Source: PFL25 sp046260155 (GTDB lineage Bacteria; Chloroflexota; Anaerolineae; Anaerolineales; UBA4823). From it: a DNA stretch of 64,000 bases. This document shows, in pieces, positions 43,303 through 51,403 of this stretch. The notes beneath the pieces are model-generated. The model saw only the letters and a list, made by a program, of their open reading frames with translations. It searched no databases and was not told the DNA's origin. Location: contig JBJYXV010000013.1 in NCBI GenBank assembly GCA_046260155.1, positions 1 through 64,000 on the forward strand. The letters are read 5' to 3'. Every line of letters starts with the position of its first letter. The first letter of the stretch is position 1. Both the position numbers and the translations under genes were made by a program.

Positions 43303-44172
43303 ATGACAAAGATGAAAGTTGGCATTGATAGCTACTGCTTCCACCGTTATTTTGGTGAAGTCTATGATCACCAGACCGCACCGGATAAAAAAATGACCAT
43401 GGAAGATTTTCTGGCATACGCCAAAGAACTGGACGTGGATGGTGTATCCCTGGAATCTTGCTTCTTCCCGTCTTTTGAGGAAGCCTGGTTCAAAGATCTT
43501 AAAGCCCAATTGGATGACTATGGCTTCGATCGTGTTTATGCCTGGGGGCACCCCGACGGCCTGGAGGCTGGCAAAAATCGGGATGAGTATAATAGCATGG
43601 TAAGCCAGATCAAAAACGCCAAGCTGATCGGAGCGGATGTGATGCGCGTGGTTGCCAGCAGTTTAATGTTCCGCTTTGAACCGCATGGTCCCCAAATTGA
43701 TATCCTGGCTGAGTGGTTCGGAGAGGCGGTCAAGGTAGCAGAAGATTATGATGTCAAGCTGGCTGTAGAAAACCACATTGACTATACCTCCGATGAATGC
43801 CTTGAGCTCCTGGAGCGCGTGAATTCACCTTACCTGGGTTTGAATCTGGATACGGGCAATTTCCTGCGCCTGCTGGATGATCCGGTTGAAGGGACTCGAA
43901 AGCTGGCTGACAAAGTTTTAGCCACTCATATCAAAGATCTAAAACCTGTTAAGGGTCTGAATGCCACCGAATGGTATTTCTTCTCGTCAACTCCAGTAGG
44001 AGATGGCCTGGTAGACAACCAGAAAATTGCACAGCTGCTGTACGATGCAAATTACAAGGGTTTCCTGGCAGTAGAAACAGACTCTCTCCATCCAGATTAC
44101 GAAAATCAGGAGCATGAGGCGATTGCACAAAGTGTCAAAAAATTGAAAGAAATTGCCTCTTTGGTTGAATAG
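43303..44172 (+). CDS. Xylose-isomerase-like TIM barrel (sugar phosphate isomerase/epimerase), copy 1
   Basis: 289 residues. Family metal ligands are visible: Glu156 (LAVENHIDY), Asp183 (LNLDTGNF), His209 (ATHIKD) and Glu258 (AVETD). It begins KVGIDSYCFHRYFGEVYDHQ and contains YAWGHPDGLEAGKN and RFEPHGPQ, which recur almost unchanged in the gene at 60848-61711, its clear paralogue. Such barrels isomerise or epimerise ketoses or keto-sugars, dehydrate inosose, or cleave 3-keto-glycosides by elimination. Substrate unknown. GGAG stands eight bases before the ATG. First enzyme of the cluster. Confidence 0.88.
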   Translation: MTKMKVGIDSYCFHRYFGEVYDHQTAPDKKMTMEDFLAYAKELDVDGVSLESCFFPSFEEAWFKDLKAQLDDYGFDRVYAWGHPDGLEAGKNRDEYNSMVSQIKNAKLIGADVMRVVASSLMFRFEPHGPQIDILAEWFGEAVKVAEDYDVKLAVENHIDYTSDECLELLERVNSPYLGLNLDTGNFLRLLDDPVEGTRKLADKVLATHIKDLKPVKGLNATEWYFFSSTPVGDGLVDNQKIAQLLYDANYKGFLAVETDSLHPDYENQEHEAIAQSVKKLKEIASLVE

Positions 44173-44176
44173 TTGC

Positions 44177-44197
44177 CGGAAGAGAACGTATCTTCCG
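44177..44197. other. Hairpin just after the first TIM-barrel gene
   Basis: CGGAAGA-7 nt-TCTTCCG starts five bases after the stop codon at 44172. No U-run follows, so it is more likely an mRNA 3'-end stabiliser or processing site within the 168-bp gap than a true terminator. Confidence 0.35.
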
Positions 44198-44340
44198 CAG
44201 CGGTGTTATTGATTAAAAACCTGCTGGCGCTTGAACTTCTGCAAAATGCAGACATGGATTCCAGTGCTGGAGTTTATGGATTGACCCGCATGGTCGAGCT
44301 GGATCTACCAGCTTCACCCGCATGATGTAAAGGGAAATCA

Positions 44341-45195
44341 ATGCAAATTGGTGCAAACTCGTTTATCTGGCGCTCACCTTTTTCCACCAGGACCGACCTT
44401 GACCTGATCGACAAGGTCCGGGGGATGGGTTTTGATGTACTTGAAATCGCGGTTGAAACCCCGGACTTGATCGATCTTGCAACTTTGAAGTCTGCGTTGC
44501 AAGAAGCAGGGATCAAAGGCGTAATGTGTGGCGTGTTCGGACCGGGCAGGAATCTCAGCAGCTTGGAAGCTGCGGAACGCGACAGTGCTGAATCTTATCT
44601 TAAATGGATGATCGATGCTGCAGCCGAGCTGAATGCCGGGCCTGTGATCGGCCCGATGTATTCATCCGTAGGAAAAGCGCGCCTGGAAGATCCAGGTGAC
44701 CGGGAACACGAGTGGCAGCTGGCAGTTTCAGGATTAAAAGCGATGTGCGTTTATGCTGCTGATCGCAACGTTCGTCTGGCATTCGAACCACTGAACCGTT
44801 TCGAGACAGACTTGGTGAATGTAGTTGAGCAGGGTTTAAAGCTGATCGCTGACGTTGGCGAACCAAACCTCGGTTTGCATATTGATACTTTTCATATGCA
44901 TCTGGAGGAAAAAGATCCAGCTGGAGCAATTCGCAATGCCGCTGATCGTGTGTTTCACGTCCACGCCTGCGAAAATGACCGGGGAGTGCCGGGAACCGGT
45001 CAGGTTGCCTGGCAGGATATTTTTATGGCCTTGAGGGACATAAAATATCGGGGTATAGTTTCTATCGAATCCTTCACCCCCGCAGTCAAGTCGATCGCCA
45101 GGGCTGTCTGCATATGGCGCACAATCGCCCCGAGCCAGGACGCCATCGCTCGAGATGGCCTGGAATTTTTGAAATCTTTGCCTGGCGTAGTATGA
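44341..45195 (+). CDS. Xylose-isomerase-like TIM barrel, D-tagatose/psicose 3-epimerase type
   Basis: 284 residues. IGANSFIWRSPFS start, LAFEPLNRFETDLVN (first metal Glu with the DTE-family EPLNRFE pattern), LGLHIDTFHMHLEE (Asp, His), VFHVHACENDRGVPGTGQVAW (His, Glu/Asp and the conserved R-x-PG-G motif of 3-epimerases) and VSIESFTPAV (last Glu). This matches the D-psicose/D-tagatose 3-epimerase group better than the other three barrels do. It would interconvert ketohexoses (or ketopentoses) at C3. Located between the first barrel and the transporter genes. Confidence 0.85.
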   Translation: MQIGANSFIWRSPFSTRTDLDLIDKVRGMGFDVLEIAVETPDLIDLATLKSALQEAGIKGVMCGVFGPGRNLSSLEAAERDSAESYLKWMIDAAAELNAGPVIGPMYSSVGKARLEDPGDREHEWQLAVSGLKAMCVYAADRNVRLAFEPLNRFETDLVNVVEQGLKLIADVGEPNLGLHIDTFHMHLEEKDPAGAIRNAADRVFHVHACENDRGVPGTGQVAWQDIFMALRDIKYRGIVSIESFTPAVKSIARAVCIWRTIAPSQDAIARDGLEFLKSLPGVV

Positions 45196-45260
45196 TCTGC
45201 ATAATGATTAGATTCATTGCTCGCATAACCAATGGTCGTGAATAGTACGAGGAATTTAAC

Positions 45261-46847
45261 ATGACAGATGAAGTAGAACAACAAAATACAAAATCTGCAG
45301 AAAATATTCAACCGATCTTGGAAGTGCAGCATATCACCAAGCGTTTCCCAGGAGTGGTTGCACTCGATGATGTATCCCTTCAATTTTTCCCGGGTGAGAT
45401 CCATGCCATCGTGGGGGAAAATGGAGCGGGCAAGTCCACCCTGATGAAGATCCTGTCGGGGGCATATATTCCGGATTCTGGGACAATTTACCTGGATGGC
45501 GAAAAGGTCTCCTTCTCTCACCCTCGACAGGCGCAGGTGAAAGGAGTCAGCATCATCTATCAAGAGTTCAATCTGCTCCCCGAACGATCCGTGGCGCATA
45601 ACATATTCCTTGGAAGGGAATCCGCCAAGCTCGGAACTCTGGATATCCGCAAGATGAATAAAGAAGCAGTGGAAGTTCTGAAAGATCTCGGCGTGGAAAA
45701 AATGATTTCTCCAACCTCCCTGGTCAGTAGCCTTTCAGTCGCTGAACAGCAGCTGGTTGAAATAGCAAAAGCGATTTCTTTCAATGCCAAAGTTCTGATC
45801 ATGGATGAGCCAACTGCAGCACTGACCTACACAGAAGTTGACCTGCTCGTAAAAATGATTGACCGCTTAATACAAAAGGGGATGTCAATCATCTTTATTT
45901 CCCACCGCTTGAAAGAGGTGTTTGATATCGCACAAAAGATCACGGTGTTGAAGGATGGAAAGTTGATCGATACCGTCGATAGTAAGAATGTAACACCCGC
46001 CGATGTAGTGTATATGATGGTCGGACGGGCACTCGACCATTACTTCCCCCCGCTGGGTGATCCGGAAGACTTTGGTGACGTGGTATTAAAAGTCAAGGAT
46101 GCTTCGAACCAGGTGCTGAGTGATATCAACTTTGAACTTCGCAAGGGAGAAGTGCTCGGTGTTGCAGGGCTGCAGGGTTCTGGACGAACTGAATTAGCAC
46201 AATCATTATTCGGGGTGATGCCTTTCAAATCTGGCAAGATGGAGCTTCATGGTAAAGCCATCGCGGTGAGAAGTCCCAGTATGGCAGTCAGAAACAGGTT
46301 GGGTTTTGTTACCGAAGATCGGAAGGCAGAAGGAATTGCCCCTCGACAGCCGATCAGGGACAATATGTTGTTAACGGTGCGCGCGGTTCAATTTTTGTTC
46401 GGACTGATCTTCAAAGATGGAATCAGGCAATCTAGAAAACTTGTCCCCATGCTTGGAGAACAAGTTGATATAAAAACTGATTCATTTAATCGCGAAGCCC
46501 AATTCCTGAGCGGTGGGAATCAACAGAAAGTTGTTCTCGCCAAATGGCTGGCTTCGGATTCGGATGTGTTCATTTTTGACGAGCCGACCCGTGGTATTGA
46601 CGTGGAATCAAAAGCTGGTATCCATGACATGATCCGTGAATTGACAAAAAAGGGCACGGCTGTATTGATGATATCTTCCGAACTGCCAGAAATCATTGGC
46701 ATGAGCGACCGGATCATCGTGATGGCAGATTATCGGATTGCTGGTGAGCTGCCGGCAGGCTCTAGCGAAGGTGATATCATGCTGCTGGCTACCGGTCATG
46801 AAAATGGAAATCACGAAGATACGTTGACCGCAATCGAAAAGGAATGA
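45261..46847 (+). CDS. Sugar ABC transporter ATP-binding protein (RbsA/MglA type, two ATPase domains)
   Basis: 528 residues. First domain: Walker A GENGAGKST (52-60), signature LSVAEQQLVEIAKA (degenerate, as usual for this class), Walker B LIMDEPTAAL. Second domain: an altered P-loop AGLQGSGRTELA, but a canonical signature LSGGNQQKVVLAKWL and FIFDEPTRGIDVES. Only one strong signature in each half is typical of RbsA/MglA/AraG. It powers import through the two permeases that follow (1 and 12 bp gaps). ATG follows ACGAGG. Confidence 0.95.
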   Translation: MTDEVEQQNTKSAENIQPILEVQHITKRFPGVVALDDVSLQFFPGEIHAIVGENGAGKSTLMKILSGAYIPDSGTIYLDGEKVSFSHPRQAQVKGVSIIYQEFNLLPERSVAHNIFLGRESAKLGTLDIRKMNKEAVEVLKDLGVEKMISPTSLVSSLSVAEQQLVEIAKAISFNAKVLIMDEPTAALTYTEVDLLVKMIDRLIQKGMSIIFISHRLKEVFDIAQKITVLKDGKLIDTVDSKNVTPADVVYMMVGRALDHYFPPLGDPEDFGDVVLKVKDASNQVLSDINFELRKGEVLGVAGLQGSGRTELAQSLFGVMPFKSGKMELHGKAIAVRSPSMAVRNRLGFVTEDRKAEGIAPRQPIRDNMLLTVRAVQFLFGLIFKDGIRQSRKLVPMLGEQVDIKTDSFNREAQFLSGGNQQKVVLAKWLASDSDVFIFDEPTRGIDVESKAGIHDMIRELTKKGTAVLMISSELPEIIGMSDRIIVMADYRIAGELPAGSSEGDIMLLATGHENGNHEDTLTAIEKE

Positions 46848-46848
46848 T

Positions 46849-47844
46849 ATGACGACCATAACTGGTACCGACAGCTGGTTTAGACGGACTGCCCGTTCGA
46901 TCCGCATTCCCCCCGTCTATTTTTTCCTGGTTCTTATCTTCCTGGTCAGTGGTTTGCTGGACCAGATCTATTCAGATGGCCAGATATTAACCAACCCGGC
47001 AATTATGCTGAACATCGTGGTTCGGTCCGTGGCATTGGGAATTGTGGCTGTCGGACAAACCCTGGTGCTCATTGGCGCATCGATCGACCTTTCCGTTGCT
47101 TACACGATCAGTATTACTGCCGTCATGTCATCCTACATAATGCAGGGGGAAACAGCAAATGTACCCATTGCGATCCCGGCTGTATTTGGGATAGGACTGA
47201 TTATCGGCTTGACAAACGGACTGGTGATCACAAAACTAAAAGTTAATCCCTTCATCGCCACGCTCGGCACAAGCTTGATCATCAAGGGAATCATCAATGC
47301 CACATTCTCCAACTATACCGGAAGCGTTCCTGAAAGCTTTGAGTTTTTTGGCTATGGAACGATCGGACCCATCCCAGTTTCGATCATTATCATGCTGCTG
47401 GTTTACCTCGTGGGATGGTTCCTTCTTTCCAGGACAAAATTTGGAGCCCATTTATATGGTGTTGGAGGAAATTCTGAGGTCGCTCGTCTCTCAGGTGTTA
47501 GAACCAGCCGAACCTTAATTTACGCGCATATCATCTGCAGTATGACCGCAGTCCTCTCAGGCTTGTTCCTGGTCAGCCAAATGCGGTCCGGGGCTCCCTG
47601 GGTCGGGCCAAATGGATTGTATGATCTAAACTCAATAGCTACCGCTGTAATCGGTGGTACTGCCCTCTCGGGCGGAAAAGGGGACGTATGGGGTACGCTT
47701 GCTGGGGTATTAATATTTGGAATCCTTGACACAAGTTTTAATCAGCTGGGTGTAAATCCATATCTCAAAATGGTTTTGCGGGGTGCTATCATTGTGTTAG
47801 CTGTTGCAAGTTACACGATACGCTCCAAGAAAGAAGCGGCTTAA
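46849..47844 (+). CDS. Sugar ABC transporter permease 1 (RbsC type)
   Basis: 331 residues, eight to ten helices. GQTLVLIGASIDLSVAYTISITAV (the IDLSVG-like motif), NGLVITKLKVNPFIATLGTSLIIKGI and GGTALSGGKGDVWGTLAGVLIFGILDTSFNQLGV are the usual RbsC/BPD_transp_2 motifs. Starts one base after the ATPase gene's stop. Two different RbsC-like permeases side by side suggest a heterodimeric channel, as in some Chloroflexota and Rhizobiales polyol systems. Confidence 0.93.
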   Translation: MTTITGTDSWFRRTARSIRIPPVYFFLVLIFLVSGLLDQIYSDGQILTNPAIMLNIVVRSVALGIVAVGQTLVLIGASIDLSVAYTISITAVMSSYIMQGETANVPIAIPAVFGIGLIIGLTNGLVITKLKVNPFIATLGTSLIIKGIINATFSNYTGSVPESFEFFGYGTIGPIPVSIIIMLLVYLVGWFLLSRTKFGAHLYGVGGNSEVARLSGVRTSRTLIYAHIICSMTAVLSGLFLVSQMRSGAPWVGPNGLYDLNSIATAVIGGTALSGGKGDVWGTLAGVLIFGILDTSFNQLGVNPYLKMVLRGAIIVLAVASYTIRSKKEAA

Positions 47845-47856
47845 GGAGCAAATATA

Positions 47857-48864
47857 ATGGCGTCATCTACCGTAGCATCTCAGAACGCTTTCGTTACTGC
47901 TCTTCAAGCTTTATGGGCGTGGATCAGGAAAATACCCCCCGTCTATCCTGTCTTTATCCTCATCTTTCTTGTATTGGGCTTCCTCAATCCCGTCAAATAT
48001 CAGTCCATGAACGGGATCATGACTTTTCTCCGCACAGCTTCCCCGTTGGCTATACTGGCAATCGGCGAGATGTTCGTCCTTGCGATCGGTGGTTTCGATC
48101 TCACGGTTGGCGCTATTGTCACTTTTGTTGTTCTGGTCAGCTCAAAATTACTGGCAAATGACCCGGCGAATGCCGCCCCTGCCATCTTGATTATGCTGGT
48201 GGCTGGGGTCTTGATCGGATTGACGAACGGCCTTATAGTGAGTTATTTGAAAGTACCCTCCTTTATCACGACTTTGGGTATGATGCTAGTTGTCCGTGGC
48301 AGTGCCCTGTATTACGTCGGAGGGGCACCGCAGGGGTATCTTACGGACAACTGGCGTGCTTTTGGGCGGAATTACTTCGAGAATGTCCCTGTTTTTGAAC
48401 GCGTTCCGTACGCGTTGATCGTTTTGATTGTGATCGCGATAATCTCAATCATCTTGTTTAATAGGATGAATTTTGGAAAAGAGATCCTGGCAATCGGTGA
48501 TAATGTGAGAGCCAGTCAACTATCAGGGGTGAAGGTCAGGTTGGTGCGCGTATTAACCTTCGTGCTTTGTGCAGTGTTTGCGATCGTTGGTGGGATCGTG
48601 ATTGGAGGCTACGGCGGGGTAAATGTAACCATTGGTGAAGGACTTGAAATGCAGGCAATTGCTGCCTGCGTGGTTGGCGGCGTACTTTTAGGTGGAGGAA
48701 AGGGATCCGTGATGAATGTAATTATTGGTGCCTTCACCCTGCAGGCGATTGTCAACCTGCTCAACTTGCTCGGCTTGCCAAAACCCTACACAGATGTCGT
48801 TCAGGGTTTGATTATCATTGGAGCTGTTGCTTATGTTGGTTTAAGCTCGCAGAAGAAACAGTAG
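47857..48864 (+). CDS. Sugar ABC transporter permease 2 (RbsC type)
   Basis: 335 residues, same fold as the preceding gene. GEMFVLAIGGFDLTVGAIVTFVVLV, NGLIVSYLKVPSFITTLGMMLVVRG and GGVLLGGGKGSVMNVIIGAFTLQAIVNLLNLLGLP carry the RbsC signatures. It starts 12 bp after permease 1 with an AAGGAGC site. It likely forms the membrane channel with permease 1. A 150-bp gap with a hairpin and possible promoter separates it from the binding-protein gene. Confidence 0.93.
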   Translation: MASSTVASQNAFVTALQALWAWIRKIPPVYPVFILIFLVLGFLNPVKYQSMNGIMTFLRTASPLAILAIGEMFVLAIGGFDLTVGAIVTFVVLVSSKLLANDPANAAPAILIMLVAGVLIGLTNGLIVSYLKVPSFITTLGMMLVVRGSALYYVGGAPQGYLTDNWRAFGRNYFENVPVFERVPYALIVLIVIAIISIILFNRMNFGKEILAIGDNVRASQLSGVKVRLVRVLTFVLCAVFAIVGGIVIGGYGGVNVTIGEGLEMQAIAACVVGGVLLGGGKGSVMNVIIGAFTLQAIVNLLNLLGLPKPYTDVVQGLIIIGAVAYVGLSSQKKQ

Positions 48865-48875
48865 ATTTATGTCAT

Positions 48876-48916
48876 GGTCTCGGCTCGGATTCGCTGTAGA
48901 GATCAACGGCGAGACC
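48876..48916. other. Intercistronic hairpin between permease 2 and the binding-protein gene
   Basis: GGTCTCG (48876-48882) pairs with CGAGACC (48910-48916) across 27 bases. No U-run. Such structures can protect or split polycistronic mRNA; here it would allow the binding protein to be made in excess over the membrane parts. An unused AGGAGGTG (48928-48935) follows with only an 11-codon frame beyond it. Confidence 0.35.
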
Positions 48917-48949
48917 CGTAGCGATATAGGAGGTGTGTATAGAAACATA

Positions 48950-48978
48950 TTGATCATCATGCAAGGTTAGATTAATAT
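48950..48978 (+). promoter_or_regulatory. Possible internal promoter of the binding-protein gene
   Basis: TTGATC (48950-48955), exactly 17 bp, then TAATAT (48973-48978), followed by an A8 run. Each hexamer matches consensus at four of six positions. The spacing is ideal, but the match is modest. It would produce extra transcript for the substrate-binding protein. Confidence 0.35.
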
Positions 48979-49014
48979 AAAAAAAATACAAATATCCTTG
49001 GAGGAGATTAACAA

Positions 49015-50319
49015 ATGAAAAAGAGCATGTTGTTCGTCATTTCTTTGCTGATTATCTTAAGCATGCTGATCGCTGCATGCCAAACTGCAACAGAAGCTCC
49101 TGTAGCCGAAGAACCTTCCACTACTGAAGCATCAGCAGAACAACCAGCTGCAGAGTCAAATCCCGGTCTGCAGATGGAAACTGCAAAAGTTGCAGAGCAA
49201 TTCTGGAGTGAAGAAGAATACAATAAATCAATTGATCTGATGACGAAAGATCCGTTAAATCCGGGTGACCCCATTTACCTGCAGTATCTTGAGGAAAGCC
49301 CAACGGATATCAGTCTGTATCCAGAGTATGCTGATTTTGCAGCTAAAGAACCCCCGTACAATGTTTGCTTCTCCAACGCTGGTGTGAACAACCCATGGCG
49401 TGTGGTGGGTTATATCGACATCCGCGAACAAGTTGAGGAGCTACGTGCTCAAGGCTTGGTGAACAACTTCTATCACCTGGATGCACAGGGTGACGATGCA
49501 AAGCAGATCGCTGACATCCAGGATATTATTAACACCCCTGGAAAATGTGACATATTGATTGTTGCATCGAACACCAGTGAAGCCTTGACTCCCATAGTTG
49601 AAAAAGCTTGCGAAGTTATGCCCGTAGTGCAGTTTGACCGCTACGCCCAGACTGACTGCCCGGTTGTCTCCGAACGTACTATCGGCGGCTATGCCTTCGG
49701 TATTTCCGGTGCGAATTTCATCGTTGACAATCTGCCTGAAGGTGGTAATGTGCTTGCCTTCAGAATTCTACCGGGTGTAGACGTGCTTGAGCAGCGGTGG
49801 GGTGCAGCGCGCAAGATCTTCGAGGAGAACCCACAGCTCAACGTCATCGGTGTGGAATTTGTTGGATATGACTCCTTCAAAGCCAACACCGTTGTGAGTG
49901 ATTACCTGGCGAAATACGGCACCATCGACGCAGTTTGGATGGACGCAGGTGGCACCGCAGTAACCATCCTGGAAGCCTTCAAGGATGCCGGAGCCCCCTA
50001 TCCAAAAGTCATGGTTGGTGAAGATCAGCAAGACTACCTGGCTTACTGGAAGGAAAATGACTTGACCGCAATTGCCCCCACCTTCCCAACCTTCCAGTGG
50101 CGAACGGCCGTATTATCCGCAGTCAAATTCCTGCAGGGCGAGACCGTTCAGCACAACTGGTACCTGCCCCAGCCCGATGTCACTGCAGAAAATCTGGATC
50201 AATACGAAAATCCTGATATGCCCCCGTTGCATTACGCACTGTGTGGCTGCGAGGATATGACGAATTATCCGGATTCTTGGCAGAATCCTGATATCAACAA
50301 GTATGTTGATACTCCGTAA
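49015..50319 (+). CDS. Sugar ABC transporter substrate-binding lipoprotein
   Basis: 434 residues. Signal peptide with lipobox LIAAC (Cys22), then a Thr/Ala/Glu-rich linker (to about 55). The periplasmic-binding-protein domain of the ribose/galactose class starts at about 110 (YNVCFSNAGVNNPWRVVGYIDIREQ) with DILIVASNTSEALTPIVEKAC, RTIGGYAFGISGANFIVDNLPEGGNVLAFR, and DAVWMDAGGTAVTILEAF. Four cysteines in the mature part (for instance CGCEDM near the end) are more than usual. It delivers an unknown sugar or polyol to the RbsC permeases. Ribosome site GGAGGAG. A terminator-like hairpin follows. Confidence 0.92.
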   Translation: MKKSMLFVISLLIILSMLIAACQTATEAPVAEEPSTTEASAEQPAAESNPGLQMETAKVAEQFWSEEEYNKSIDLMTKDPLNPGDPIYLQYLEESPTDISLYPEYADFAAKEPPYNVCFSNAGVNNPWRVVGYIDIREQVEELRAQGLVNNFYHLDAQGDDAKQIADIQDIINTPGKCDILIVASNTSEALTPIVEKACEVMPVVQFDRYAQTDCPVVSERTIGGYAFGISGANFIVDNLPEGGNVLAFRILPGVDVLEQRWGAARKIFEENPQLNVIGVEFVGYDSFKANTVVSDYLAKYGTIDAVWMDAGGTAVTILEAFKDAGAPYPKVMVGEDQQDYLAYWKENDLTAIAPTFPTFQWRTAVLSAVKFLQGETVQHNWYLPQPDVTAENLDQYENPDMPPLHYALCGCEDMTNYPDSWQNPDINKYVDTP

Positions 50320-50345
50320 AATCAAAATTTCAACATATTAAATTC

Positions 50346-50378
50346 GAGCCCGCTCGATCTTCGGGCGGGCTCAATTTT
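50346..50378 (+). terminator. Rho-independent terminator after the substrate-binding protein gene
   Basis: GAGCCCGC (50346-50353) pairs with GCGGGCTC (50365-50372), closing an 11-base loop, followed by AATTTT. The stem is GC-rich. It lies 26 bases past the stop. It may end the transporter transcript or act as a partial terminator within the cluster. Confidence 0.75.
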
Positions 50379-50414
50379 GGTAAAAAACAATTCATTCAAA
50401 AGAGGTTAATCTAT

Positions 50415-51290
50415 ATGATCGAGATAGGTTTTCATACGGATGCCTTCAATAGCAGCTATTGGAGTTTCGAGAAATGTATGCAATGGGCACAGAAGAATGA
50501 TGTCCATTGGATCGAATGCGGTACCATTGATGGAGTCAGCTGGCTTCACGGTCTGGGCTACCAACCGCATGTCTCACTGACTGAAGATCCATACGCACTC
50601 CGTGAAAAAATGGGGAGTTATGGAGTCAAGTTTTCCCAATTAGATGCAGCTTTTCCGGTTTCATTGCCCGAAGGTGCGTCATTGGGATTGATCTATATTC
50701 TCAATTCCATCCGGTGGGCAAAATTGGTGGGATGCACCCACATCGACACCACTGATTACATGTTTAAACCGGAAGGAATGACAGATGAGCAGGCGCTGAA
50801 AATGATGAGGGGTATTTACAGTGAAGTTATCGATGTTGCCCAGCGCTACGAAATGATCATCAACATCGAACCGCATGGTTATTACACTACCAAACCTGAG
50901 TTCATGGAGCAAATGTTGGATTTTGTTGATTCACCATATCTCAGGATGAATATGGACACAGGCAACACCTTTATCGCCGGACAAGACCCGGTGGCATTTC
51001 TCAATAAATTTAAGCAGAAGGTCAGCCACGTGCATATCAAGGATGTCAGCGAATCTTTGGCAGCCTCTCTGCGTGGTGAACTGACCGGTATCGCCGTCAG
51101 CCATACAGCAATTGGTGATGGCGTCAATGTAGACAACATCAAAAAATGTTTTGATATCCTGGTCGATATCAAATATGACGGCGTGGTTAGTATTGAATGT
51201 GAAGGCCAAGGTGGTCCCATGATCGAAAAGAGCCTGGCCTTTGTCCGCGAGTTGGTAGACGACGCCAACAGTAGAATCGCTGCAAGCTAA
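50415..51290 (+). CDS. Xylose-isomerase-like TIM barrel, third member
   Basis: 291 residues. IEIGFHTDAFNSSYWSFEKCMQWAQKND start; metal ligands in INIEPHGYY (Glu), RMNMDTGNTF (Asp), SHVHIKDV (His) and SIECEGQGG (Glu). SHTAIGDGVN precedes the last strand. It is not a close copy of the barrels at 43303 or 60848, so it should act on a different intermediate. Located directly after the terminator, before the FGGY kinase. AGAGG stands nine bases upstream of the ATG. Confidence 0.85.
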   Translation: MIEIGFHTDAFNSSYWSFEKCMQWAQKNDVHWIECGTIDGVSWLHGLGYQPHVSLTEDPYALREKMGSYGVKFSQLDAAFPVSLPEGASLGLIYILNSIRWAKLVGCTHIDTTDYMFKPEGMTDEQALKMMRGIYSEVIDVAQRYEMIINIEPHGYYTTKPEFMEQMLDFVDSPYLRMNMDTGNTFIAGQDPVAFLNKFKQKVSHVHIKDVSESLAASLRGELTGIAVSHTAIGDGVNVDNIKKCFDILVDIKYDGVVSIECEGQGGPMIEKSLAFVRELVDDANSRIAAS

Positions 51291-51315
51291 AATTTGACAA
51301 CAACAGGATTTGGCA

Positions 51316-51333
51316 GCAGAGCAGTAGCTCTGC
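51316..51333. other. Tight hairpin upstream of the FGGY kinase gene
   Basis: GCAGAGC-agta-GCTCTGC, seven perfect pairs with a tetraloop, 26 bases after the stop of the TIM-barrel gene. A TTGACA at 51295-51300 lies just before it, but no -10 is at the right place. No U-run follows. Likely an intercistronic mRNA structure. Confidence 0.4.
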
Positions 51334-51403
51334 AGGCCAGTTTGCCTGTTCTACTAATCGAATTCCTCATGACAATATTTCACTCTGTCATGTGAGGATT
51401 GCT

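Noticed and set aside
44177..44197. Hairpin after the first TIM-barrel gene as a terminator
   Set aside because: There is no U-run after the stem, so it is listed only as an mRNA structure.
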